From an uncultured Acholeplasmataceae bacterium (GTDB lineage: Bacteria > Bacillota_I > Bacilli_A > Acholeplasmatales > Acholeplasmataceae), in contig CALKAH010000378.1 in NCBI GenBank assembly GCA_937983315.1, forward strand, positions 1 through 6,818: a stretch of DNA of 6,818 nt. Reading direction: 5' to 3'. Each line of letters starts with the position of its first letter. Within the stretch, counting starts at the first letter, position 1. Both the position numbers and the translations under genes were made by a program. Of the stretch, positions 1 to 6,311 are shown piece by piece. The notes beneath the pieces are model-generated. The model was given only the letters and a program-made list of their open reading frames with translations, had not been told where the DNA came from and did not search any database.

Positions 1-45
1 CCACCGAGATCTACACTCTTTCCCTACACGACGCTCTTCCGATCT
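1..45. other. Illumina P5/Read 1 adapter remnant (not genomic)
   Basis: The first 45 bases match the last 45 of the 58-base TruSeq Universal adapter, ending in the Read 1 primer site and GCTCTTCCGATCT. ACAC is joined directly to TCTTTCCC, so there is no i5 index between them, as in a single-indexed library. Genomic sequence starts at 46. The adapter is in frame with mutL on the minus strand and supplies a false C-terminus to it. The match is from memory of the adapter but covers the whole stretch. Confidence 0.98.
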
Positions 46-232
46 CCATTCCATTATCTGTGACGATCATCTTTTTCATGCCCATGTCAAAAACCTCAAC
101 ACTCACTTGAGTTGCATGAGCATCAATCGCATTTTCCATTAATTCTTTAATGACGGATGCGGGACGATCAACCACTTCACCCGCAGCAATCATGTTGGCT
201 AAGCGTTGATCCATTTGACGAATAATCGGCAT
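46..232 (-). CDS. mutL: DNA mismatch repair protein MutL, N-terminal fragment
   Basis: This is the start of MutL, the GHKL-type ATPase that couples MutS mismatch recognition to strand removal. Only 62 complete codons are genomic. The first ATP-binding motif is clear: [20 protein letters not shown] at residues 16-35, with the catalytic-type Glu30 and Asn34, followed by Asp37. The second motif begins at residues 59-62 (DNGM). Residue 63 is a codon with one genomic and two adapter bases; the leftover genomic g fits the Gly expected in DNGxG. Everything after it ([10 protein letters not shown]) is adapter. Full MutL proteins are usually about 600 residues or more, so roughly nine tenths is missing because the contig ends, not because the gene is broken. 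The ATG follows mutS by 9 bases, and the ribosome binding site overlaps the mutS stop, so the two are probably co-transcribed and translationally coupled. Confidence 0.96.
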
Positions 233-235
233 AAA

Positions 236-244
236 AACTCCTTA
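236..244 (-). promoter_or_regulatory. mutL ribosome binding site overlapping the mutS stop
   Basis: On the minus strand the mutS TAA runs straight into GGAG, forming TAAGGAG, then five T bases and the mutL ATG at 232. The Shine-Dalgarno core therefore shares bases with the upstream stop codon. Such an arrangement usually lets ribosomes finishing mutS restart on mutL. It also supports this ATG as the mutL start. Confidence 0.8.
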
Positions 245-2761
245 TTTTTTCTTAAGTAACGTTTGATAATGTCTAAGTAATAGAAGAGCATCAATCGGTG
301 TCACATGATCGATATCAATCTTTTCGATCTCTTCAAGTAAGCTGATCGCTTCGGGGGAAACCACTTGAATGTTTTTCTCTTCATAGTCATCATAGTTGAA
401 TAAATCAAGTGCAACTTTATGTTCTTTGTTTTCTAATTTCGATAAAATCTCTTTCGACCGTGCAATCAGTGCCTTAGGCAGATGCGCTAATGAAGCCACT
501 TGAATACCATAGGATTTATCGGTGGTTCCTTTTTCAACATGGTGCAAAAACACCATGGTATCGTGTTCCTCTTTCGCTTTGACGCATAAATTGGTTAAGC
601 GTGATAACGATTGTTCGAGTACAGTGAGTTCATGATAGTGTGTTGAAAAAAGGGTTTGTGCTTTAATCTTTTCATGGATGTATTCAATCATGCCTTGTGC
701 AAGTGCCATACCATCATAGGTGGCTGTTCCTCGTCCAATTTCATCAAATAAGATTAAAGATTTTTGGGTTGCTTTTGTCAATGCTTCATTGGATTCGACC
801 ATCTCTACCATGAAGGTTGATTTACCTCCTGAAAGATCATCAGATGATCCAATTCGGGTATAAATAGCATCATAAAGGGGTAAAACCGCTTGTTCAGCAG
901 GAACAAAGGATCCGATTTGTGCCATATAACAGATCACAGCAAACATGCGCATATAGGTTGATTTACCACTCATGTTGGGACCGGTGATCAAGAAGATTTC
1001 TCCTTCTTTCATGATCACATCGTTTTCAACGAAGGTCGTATAGTGTTCAACGACAGGATGTCTTCCCTTGATCACTTTGACATCACGTGTGGCATGAAGT
1101 TGTGGTCTGACATAACGATATTTTTCAGCAACGATTGCTAAGTTTAAATAGAGATCAACCTCAGCAACTTTGAGCGCTAATTCCTGAAGACTTACCGTAA
1201 ATGTATACGCATAATCTCTGATTTCTTTGAATAACTCATACTCAAGAGACATCGCACGTTCTTTGGCATGCAGAAGATCATCTTCCTTTTCTTTAAGAAG
1301 CGGTGTGATAAAACGTTCTGTATTCGCAAGTGTTTGTTTGCGATCATAGCCAAACTCATCTTTTACAAGTGCACTATTGCCCTTTGATACTTCAATGTAA
1401 TAACCAAAGACACGGTTATATCCAACGCGTAAGTTCTTAATTCCTGTCCGTTCTCGCTCTTGAGTCTCAAAATCAGATAGCCACGATTGACCATGGGTAT
1501 CGATCATGCGTAGTTCGTCTAATTTTTCACTAAATCCTTCCTTGATAATCCCACCATCTCTTAATGTTAGTGGTGGTTCAGGATGAATCGCACGTTCAAG
1601 ATATTGACATAGATCTTGATGGTCATTCATGGATTGAACCATGTCATCCAATTTCGGATGATGATACGCTAAAAGGGATTCCTTCAAGGGGGGAATCTGT
1701 TTTAAGGTTTCTTTGAGTTGTTCTAAGTCTCTGGCATGAACCGTATTAAACGCAATACGACCTACAATACGGTTGATATCATAGATATATTTGAGGTGAT
1801 TTAAAACATCTTCACGGTATTGATAAGGCATTAACGCATCAATCATATCATAACGATGATTCAGTGCAGATGCATCATCAAGTGGATGATTGAGATATGA
1901 TTTTAATAATCGTGAACCCATCGCGGTTTGACAGTGATCCAACCAATGAATGAGTGTTGTTTCTGTGTTATTCGATAGTGATTCATCAATTTCTAAATGC
2001 TTTTTAACCCGATAATCAAGGCGCATATGTCCCATTTGATGAATCACTTGAAACGGCATCAAGTGATGGATCATTTGTTTTTGAGTGCTGATTAAGTAAT
2101 TCAGTAAATGAGATACAGCACGTTTTTGTTCACGTCCCAAATGTGAAGTTGCTTGACTATCAACGATATGATACTGATCACAGGTGCTGACTAAACGATT
2201 ATTCTCTTGTAAACTCTGTACAAAATCGGTATCAAAATGAGGAGGAAGGACAATTTCTCTGATATCAAGTGAATAGACTAAATCGAGTGCCCGTTTCTTA
2301 TCCAACCCATCGGTTAACATCGCTTCTCCTGTGGATATATCAATTGTTGATAGCTGATAGCCTTGTTCAGTTAACATCAGGCTTGCGATAAAGTTATTTT
2401 GAGATGCATCTAAAATACCATCTTCTAAGACCGTTCCTGGCGTGACTAATCTGACGACTTCACGTTTGACAAGACCCTTACCGGGTTCTGTGACTTGTTC
2501 AACAATCGCAATCTTAAATCCTTTTTCGATGAGTTTTTGAACATAGGGTTTCACGGAATGAAAAGGTACACCGCACATCGGAACCTTTTGTCCTGCATCT
2601 CGTGAGGTGAGTGCAATCTCTAAAATTTTCGATGCTAAAATCGCATCATCAAAAAACATTTCATAGAAGTCACCCAATCGAAAAAAGACTAGCGCGTCCG
2701 CGTAGTCTTCTTTGATTGAAAGATATTGTTGCATCATGGGGGTAAATTGTTGTTTATCCAT
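242..2761 (-). CDS. mutS: DNA mismatch repair protein MutS
   Basis: MutS binds mispaired bases and small loops and, through ATP-driven clamp formation, recruits MutL. The 839-residue length is normal for bacterial MutS, and the frame is intact. Visible landmarks in order: the mismatch-contacting Phe-x-Glu in GDFYEMF (F32, E34); the connector and lever/clamp regions (about 120-560); the Walker A motif GPNMSGKST (594-602); the signature region (639-654) with SGGKSTFMVEM; Walker B LILFDE (669-674) continuing to DEIGRGTATYDG; and the switch histidine region STHYHEL (706-712). A conserved TPIDALLLL-type C-terminal segment is present at 821-829. ALDLF at 784-788 resembles a sliding-clamp-binding peptide. 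The ATG is preceded by AAAGGGG with a 7-base spacer. The gene sits 25 bases after the unknown membrane-protein gene and 9 before mutL, so it is the middle gene of an operon. MutS2 is excluded because MutS2 lacks the N-terminal Phe-x-Glu mismatch domain. Confidence 0.98.
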   Translation of the reverse strand: MDKQQFTPMMQQYLSIKEDYADALVFFRLGDFYEMFFDDAILASKILEIALTSRDAGQKVPMCGVPFHSVKPYVQKLIEKGFKIAIVEQVTEPGKGLVKREVVRLVTPGTVLEDGILDASQNNFIASLMLTEQGYQLSTIDISTGEAMLTDGLDKKRALDLVYSLDIREIVLPPHFDTDFVQSLQENNRLVSTCDQYHIVDSQATSHLGREQKRAVSHLLNYLISTQKQMIHHLMPFQVIHQMGHMRLDYRVKKHLEIDESLSNNTETTLIHWLDHCQTAMGSRLLKSYLNHPLDDASALNHRYDMIDALMPYQYREDVLNHLKYIYDINRIVGRIAFNTVHARDLEQLKETLKQIPPLKESLLAYHHPKLDDMVQSMNDHQDLCQYLERAIHPEPPLTLRDGGIIKEGFSEKLDELRMIDTHGQSWLSDFETQERERTGIKNLRVGYNRVFGYYIEVSKGNSALVKDEFGYDRKQTLANTERFITPLLKEKEDDLLHAKERAMSLEYELFKEIRDYAYTFTVSLQELALKVAEVDLYLNLAIVAEKYRYVRPQLHATRDVKVIKGRHPVVEHYTTFVENDVIMKEGEIFLITGPNMSGKSTYMRMFAVICYMAQIGSFVPAEQAVLPLYDAIYTRIGSSDDLSGGKSTFMVEMVESNEALTKATQKSLILFDEIGRGTATYDGMALAQGMIEYIHEKIKAQTLFSTHYHELTVLEQSLSRLTNLCVKAKEEHDTMVFLHHVEKGTTDKSYGIQVASLAHLPKALIARSKEILSKLENKEHKVALDLFNYDDYEEKNIQVVSPEAISLLEEIEKIDIDHVTPIDALLLLRHYQTLLKKK

Positions 2762-2768
2762 GGTTGTT

Positions 2769-2775
2769 CCCCTTT
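2769..2775 (-). promoter_or_regulatory. mutS ribosome binding site
   Basis: The minus strand reads AAAGGGG, then seven bases, then ATG at 2761. It lies in the 25-base gap after the upstream stop at 2787. No promoter or hairpin is seen in this gap, so mutS transcription most likely comes from the upstream gene. Confidence 0.7.
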
Positions 2776-2786
2776 AAAAGATTAGG

Positions 2787-4415
2787 CTATCCAAGAATGC
2801 TTGCCAGTATTCCTTCGTAGCGTGCGAGTAAGCCTTGTCCACCAATTTGTATGCTATTTAAGAAGTTATCTACACCTGCTAAGAAGGCGATATCGGTGTA
2901 ATAAGCAAGAACGCCATAGAGCAAGAAGATCACAAGTGCAATCGCGAAAATAATGAGTGCGAACTTGAGCAAGAACTTCAATAATTTCCAAAGGAATTTA
3001 CCTAATCCAACGCCAACCTTCTTAAGGAAGCGGATTTCAGCAGGTGCTTTTTCCACTTCAGCATCTTTATCTGTACCAATGGAAGATGCAGCTTTCTTTT
3101 CTTCAACGAACTTTTCACGTTCTTGGACTTCATCTGCTTTAATAATCTTCTTGAGTGATTTTGGCTTACCATAGAATTCAGCAGTATTGATCATGACGGG
3201 TTGTTGATGTTCCTTTTCAACAAAGGGTTCATCAACGACATCAGGTTGTTTGGTTGCTTCAGCAATGGTTTGTCTGAGTAATTTGATTTCATTGACGAGT
3301 TCAGAAAGATCAACTGTAGATTGAACATATTGAACAGGACCTGTATACGGTTGTTGAACAGGTTGTTGTTTGATAGGTTGAATGGGTTCCTCTTCGACCT
3401 TTTCAACAATGGGTTCAATCTCTTCTGTCACTTGAGGAGTAGGTTCAACGACTTCTTCAACGACAACGTCTTTCTTTTCCTCTTCAACTTTTTCTTCGAC
3501 AACAACAGGAGCGACGACAACTTTAGGTTGTTCGACATTCTTTTGAACTTCTTCAACTTCTTGTTCATAAACTTGTGGAGATTCAGGAACAAAGTAAGCT
3601 TCTTTCGTTTCCTTCGCATTAGCAAGGATATATTCAATGATTTCTTCTTTTTTCAGTTCGGTCGATGCTTTAATGTCATGGTCAATTGCAAAACGTTGCA
3701 TGACAATAACCGACATACCACGAATTTGGTTTTCAAGTTCTTCCGTGTATTGTCCACGTTCTTTGAGTTCACGAATGATGATATCAGCAAGTTCAGTTTT
3801 CTTCAAACGTCTTGGAACATCAACATCATATTTCGTGCCTAAATCACGAATTTCAGTGAGTGTGGAGCTCTTATAGAGAACCGGTCTAAATTTTTGCGGG
3901 GGAAGACCATCAATACGTCCGAGTGAATCAAAAAATAAATCTTTGAGATCACGATTATAGGTCTTCATATTAGGAAGTTCAAGACCGACAGCTTTGACAT
4001 GGGCAATCGATTGATCGACGAGTTTTTTCACATCTTTCGCTTGAACGCCTTTTTCAACGATGTATGAAATGAGATCGGTCCAAAAATCTTCTAAAAATGC
4101 TTTATCGAGTGCAGGGTCATCAAAAAAGATCAGGAGGTTTTCGAGTTGTGTTTCTGTAAATTCGGTGAACCATGACAAACGATAATTGAGTTCATCGGCA
4201 AGAGTTAAACGTGATTTACGTGTTTCAATAACTTTCTCACGTAACGTTTCTCTTAAGACAAACATGCGAAGTTCTCGTGGAATCGTTAAACCGATATCGT
4301 AAAAGAACGCTTTGACCTGCGTTGCGGGCAAATATACGATGGTTTTCAGGATATCGTCAACTTTTAATTCCTTGGTACCTACGAGCACAAGGCTCTCTCT
4401 GGTTAATCTTGGCAT
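2787..4415 (-). CDS. Unrecognised membrane-anchored protein with SAP/Rho_N-like repeats
   Basis: I do not recognise this 542-residue protein. Numbered from the ATG at 4415, it shows: an N-terminal helical region (1-180) with a possible helix-extension-helix unit at 31-62; two clearer SAP/Rho_N-like units at 185-218 and 235-268 that align without gaps at a 50-residue offset and share the core LKKxE(L/I) (204-206 and 254-256); an acidic Glu/Val/Pro/Gln-rich linker (276-366); a short helical segment (368-390); a second charged linker; a Lys-rich stretch (463-484); one hydrophobic helix (485-506); and a 36-residue tail. The lysines before the helix suggest a cytoplasmic N-terminus. There is no signal peptide. 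The ATG is chosen because AGGAGG ends 6 bases before it; an upstream in-frame TTG abuts the AGGAGG and is unlikely. SAP and Rho_N folds usually bind DNA or RNA, so a membrane-tethered nucleic-acid-binding role is possible but unproven. It is the first gene of the operon with mutS and mutL, at the place occupied by cotE in B. subtilis, but it does not resemble CotE. Confidence 0.9.
   Translation of the reverse strand: MPRLTRESLVLVGTKELKVDDILKTIVYLPATQVKAFFYDIGLTIPRELRMFVLRETLREKVIETRKSRLTLADELNYRLSWFTEFTETQLENLLIFFDDPALDKAFLEDFWTDLISYIVEKGVQAKDVKKLVDQSIAHVKAVGLELPNMKTYNRDLKDLFFDSLGRIDGLPPQKFRPVLYKSSTLTEIRDLGTKYDVDVPRRLKKTELADIIIRELKERGQYTEELENQIRGMSVIVMQRFAIDHDIKASTELKKEEIIEYILANAKETKEAYFVPESPQVYEQEVEEVQKNVEQPKVVVAPVVVEEKVEEEKKDVVVEEVVEPTPQVTEEIEPIVEKVEEEPIQPIKQQPVQQPYTGPVQYVQSTVDLSELVNEIKLLRQTIAEATKQPDVVDEPFVEKEHQQPVMINTAEFYGKPKSLKKIIKADEVQEREKFVEEKKAASSIGTDKDAEVEKAPAEIRFLKKVGVGLGKFLWKLLKFLLKFALIIFAIALVIFLLYGVLAYYTDIAFLAGVDNFLNSIQIGGQGLLARYEGILASILG
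2898..2963 (-). other. Single transmembrane helix of the unknown protein
   Basis: Residues 485-506 of the unrecognised protein are almost wholly hydrophobic (core ALIIFAIALVIFLLYGVLAY). Six lysines precede it within about 20 residues and few charges follow, so the positive-inside rule puts the long N-terminal part in the cytoplasm and the 36-residue tail outside. Confidence 0.85.
3212..3417 (-). repeat. In-frame 20-base direct repeat in the linker coding region
   Basis: The 20-base sequences at 3212-3231 and 3398-3417 differ at one position. They lie 186 bases (62 codons) apart in the same frame and encode EPFVEK and EPIVEK. The surrounding sequence is also rich in Glu-Val and Pro-Gln repeats. 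This suggests the linker grew by internal duplication or slippage. Confidence 0.7.
3612..3863 (-). other. Tandem SAP/Rho_N-like units in the unknown protein
   Basis: Two units, residues 185-218 and 235-268, each show a first helix (LTEIRDLGTKYDV and VMQRFAIDHDI), a short extension, LKKTEL or LKKEEI, then a second helix (ADIIIREL or IEYILANA). The gapless 50-residue offset supports a duplicated helix-extension-helix fold. Assignment is by eye; LEM/HeH is an alternative name for a similar fold. Confidence 0.6.
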
Positions 4416-4421
4416 AGTCAA

Positions 4422-4427
4422 CCTCCT
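4422..4427 (-). promoter_or_regulatory. Ribosome binding site that fixes the start of the unknown gene
   Basis: The minus strand has a perfect AGGAGG, six bases (TTGACT), then ATG at 4415. The TTG inside that spacer is in frame but touches the AGGAGG, leaving no room for initiation, so the protein begins at the ATG (542 rather than 544 residues). Confidence 0.88.
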
Positions 4428-4444
4428 ACATACTTCTTTCCTTC

Positions 4445-4473
4445 ATGATACAATGAAAACGGCTTTTTTACAA
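4445..4473 (-). promoter_or_regulatory. Sigma-A-type promoter for the unknown gene-mutS-mutL
   Basis: The minus strand shows TTGTAA (4473-4468; four of six matches to TTGACA), a 17-base spacer, and TATCAT (4450-4445; five of six to TATAAT). Transcription would start near 4438, giving a leader of about 23 bases containing AGGAGG. A-tracts just upstream (4475-4480 and 4487-4491) could act as an UP element. It lies between a terminator and the first gene, as a promoter should. Confidence 0.7.
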
Positions 4474-4492
4474 GTTTTTTAGCCTCTTTTTA

Positions 4493-4515
4493 AATAAAAC
4501 AGCCCTTTAAGGGCT
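4493..4515 (-). terminator. Intrinsic terminator after the RicA-like gene
   Basis: The minus strand reads AGCCCTTAAAGGGCT followed by GTTTTATTT. The hairpin has a 6-base stem with a 3-base loop, or 5 and 5. It starts 1 base after the TGA stop, inside a tandem TGA-TAG. The stem is short, so efficiency is uncertain. On the plus strand the hairpin is followed by ATCATTTTT, so it might act in both directions, although no plus-strand gene is seen. Confidence 0.65.
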
Positions 4516-4516
4516 A

Positions 4517-4849
4517 TCATTTTTCAAAATCCTTTTCAAGGCCTTCTTCAAGGATACCAACGATACTTTGAATCATGTCATTGATGTCGCTTTGTAAAGC
4601 CAAATAATCTGACATGAGAGGATAAGCTTCAATCGCTTCATAGAGTGCATCATAACGCGTTTGAAAAGCATCAATCGCTTCCTTTTTTCCGATGTGTTTC
4701 GCGTTCACCAATTGCTTTTGAACACTTTTAAGTTCATTGAATTTTGCCTTAAGTTCACGGTTTTGATTGATGGCTAGTTCGATTCGCTTGTAGCGTTGAA
4801 TCTCTTCATCTTCTTCGATCATCTGAATCAGTTTTTCTTTTTCTGTCAT
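4517..4849 (-). CDS. Short YlbF/YmcA-family protein (RicA-like)
   Basis: This 110-residue, wholly helical, charged protein resembles the Com_YlbF family. In B. subtilis the members YlbF (RicF) and YmcA (RicA), with YaaT (RicT), form the Y-complex that directs RNase Y cleavage and affects competence, biofilm and sporulation. The family pattern is an amphipathic N-terminal helix, a long central helix with LKSVQKQLVNAKHIG (residues 40-54), then a helix with YLALQSDINDMIQSI (82-96). Its position directly after miaB matches ymcA, so RicA is the likelier identity, but sequence alone does not separate it from RicF. It is shorter than the roughly 145-residue Bacillus proteins and has no cysteine at all. 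The ATG overlaps the miaB TGA (ATGA), and AGGTGA lies 6 bases upstream, which implies translational coupling. It ends with tandem TGA-TAG stops and a terminator. Confidence 0.8.
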   Translation of the reverse strand: MTEKEKLIQMIEEDEEIQRYKRIELAINQNRELKAKFNELKSVQKQLVNAKHIGKKEAIDAFQTRYDALYEAIEAYPLMSDYLALQSDINDMIQSIVGILEEGLEKDFEK

Positions 4850-6285
4850 ACGGCTTCACCTAATAAGAACCATGTTTTTGCCACAGTGATTTTGACATCA
4901 ACAATGTGACCAATCAAGCTCATGTCGCCTTTGAAGTTAACGAGTTTGTTGTGTTCACTATAACCTGCAAGGATCGTGTCATCATATTTGGATACACCAT
5001 CAACGAGCACTTTCACTGTTTGACCTAAAAAGCGTTGATTACCGCGTAAATAACCTTCATTGATTTTCTCATTGAGAAGATAGAGACGTTGTTTTTTGAT
5101 TTCTTCTGGTGTGTTATCTTCAAACTTAGCCGCGGGTGTTCCTTCACGTTTCGAAAAGACAAAGGTAAATGCACCTTCAAAATTGGCTTGATCAACAAGA
5201 TCCATCGTTTCTAAGAAATCTTCTTCAGTTTCACCTGGGAATCCAACAATAATGTCAGTGGTCACTGAAATTCCTGGAACAGTTTCTTTCAATGCGTTGA
5301 GTGTTTTTAAATACGAATCTTTGGTGTAATGACGATTCATCTTTTTCAACACTTGATTGGATCCTGATTGAACAGGAAGATGGAAAAAGGGCATCACGTG
5401 CTTGCAATCACGCATCGCTTCCATCGTTTTTTGATCGAGGTCATGGGGATGTGAGGTTGTAAAGCGGATACGATTAATCCCTGTTTGATCAAGATCTCTT
5501 AAAAGATCACCAAATGTATAATCATTTCCGACGACATCTTTCCCATAAGCATTCACATTTTGACCAAGAAGAGTCACTTCTTGGTATCCTTCATCAACGA
5601 GTTGTTTCACTTCATCAAGGATTTCTTGTTTACTTCTTGAGCGCTCTTTACCACGCGTATAAGGGACAATGCAATACGTACAAAATTCATCACAACCAAA
5701 CATGATGTTGACCCATGCTTTAAAGCGATGTTGTCTCACTTTCGGCAAGTTTTCGACAATTTCACCTTCGCGAGAGAAGACTTCGATCACACGTTCTTTG
5801 CTGAACATAGCTGTTTGAATATAATCTTGGAGTTTATGTATATTGTGTGTACCAAAAACGATATCCACATGTTGGTATTTTTTTAAAACGCGTTCAACGA
5901 CGTTTTCTTCTTGTGCCATGCATCCTGCTAAACCAAGGATCAGATTGGGATTTTGTCGTTTGTAATTCTTCATCCGACCGAGCTCACCCCAAATACGATT
6001 TTCTGCATTTTCACGAATGGCACATGTATTGATGATGATCACATCAGCATTTTCTTCATGTTCAGTTTTTGTAAATCCCATCAATTCTAAAATACCGGCC
6101 ATGGTTTCACTGTCGGCTTCATTACCTTGACATCCGTAGGTATCGATTTTATATGTTTTTCCATGTCCAATTTGAGCTGCTTGTTCACTCATGTGAAATT
6201 GGACTTCTTCAACCTGTTTTTTAGAACGTTTTCGTGCTTGTGTCAAATCAGGTTTAAAATATTTATCAAAATCTATGTTATTCAT
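4846..6285 (-). CDS. miaB: tRNA-2-methylthio-N6-dimethylallyladenosine synthase MiaB
   Basis: MiaB is a radical-SAM methylthiotransferase that converts i6A37 to ms2i6A37 in tRNAs reading codons that start with U. The 479 residues hold all three expected parts. The N-terminal methylthiotransferase domain has the second-cluster cysteines C52 (TYGCQGNEAD), C88 (INTCAIRENAE) and C122 (GLAGCMAQE). The radical-SAM core has the CxxxCxxC motif CDEFCTYC (C198, C202, C205) followed by IVPYTRGKE, and later VTTDIIVGFPGETEEDF. The C-terminal TRAM RNA-binding domain covers about 413-478. The N-terminal extension of about 40 residues before the first domain is typical of Bacillota MiaB. INTCAIRENAE and the PYTRG segment favour MiaB over the related MtaB or RimO. 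The start ATG at 6285 has GGTGAT 3 bases upstream, a partial match to the 3' end of the Shine-Dalgarno consensus. It overlaps the next gene by 4 bases. Confidence 0.97.
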   Translation of the reverse strand: MNNIDFDKYFKPDLTQARKRSKKQVEEVQFHMSEQAAQIGHGKTYKIDTYGCQGNEADSETMAGILELMGFTKTEHEENADVIIINTCAIRENAENRIWGELGRMKNYKRQNPNLILGLAGCMAQEENVVERVLKKYQHVDIVFGTHNIHKLQDYIQTAMFSKERVIEVFSREGEIVENLPKVRQHRFKAWVNIMFGCDEFCTYCIVPYTRGKERSRSKQEILDEVKQLVDEGYQEVTLLGQNVNAYGKDVVGNDYTFGDLLRDLDQTGINRIRFTTSHPHDLDQKTMEAMRDCKHVMPFFHLPVQSGSNQVLKKMNRHYTKDSYLKTLNALKETVPGISVTTDIIVGFPGETEEDFLETMDLVDQANFEGAFTFVFSKREGTPAAKFEDNTPEEIKKQRLYLLNEKINEGYLRGNQRFLGQTVKVLVDGVSKYDDTILAGYSEHNKLVNFKGDMSLIGHIVDVKITVAKTWFLLGEAV

Positions 6286-6301
6286 TTCATCACCGTTATC
6301 T

Positions 6302-6307
6302 ATTATA
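6302..6307 (-). promoter_or_regulatory. Possible -10 box for miaB
   Basis: The minus strand has a perfect TATAAT 16 bases before the miaB ATG and 4 bases after the T-tract of the ymdB terminator. No good -35 is found: the expected place falls within the terminator hairpin. The preceding bases are CTG, which is not a proper extended -10. The predicted transcript leader would be only about 10 bases, so this is a weak call, and read-through from ymdB is an alternative source of transcription. Confidence 0.35.
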
Positions 6308-6311
6308 CAGC

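Noticed and set aside
3191..3418. Minus-strand frame with repeated MNPLLKR
   Set aside because: It is a shifted frame of the EP(I/F)VEK repeat in the unknown protein; the repeat, not a second gene, explains it.
3321..3842. 173-codon open frame on the plus strand opposite the unknown gene
   Set aside because: It is antisense to the Glu/Val/Lys-rich region, whose codons give Phe/Asn/Leu-rich text on the other strand. It has no ribosome binding site and no family resemblance.
4419..4421. TTG as start of the unknown gene (544 residues)
   Set aside because: It directly abuts AGGAGG; the ATG six bases beyond has normal spacing.
4461..4484. GGCT...AGCC inverted repeat upstream of the unknown gene
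   Set aside because: There are only four base pairs around a 16-base loop, and its bases are better explained by the -35 box and A-tracts.
6282..6290. Two-codon ATGAAATGA mini-frame overlapping the miaB start
   Set aside because: It is too short to judge, has no separate ribosome binding site and is expected by chance.
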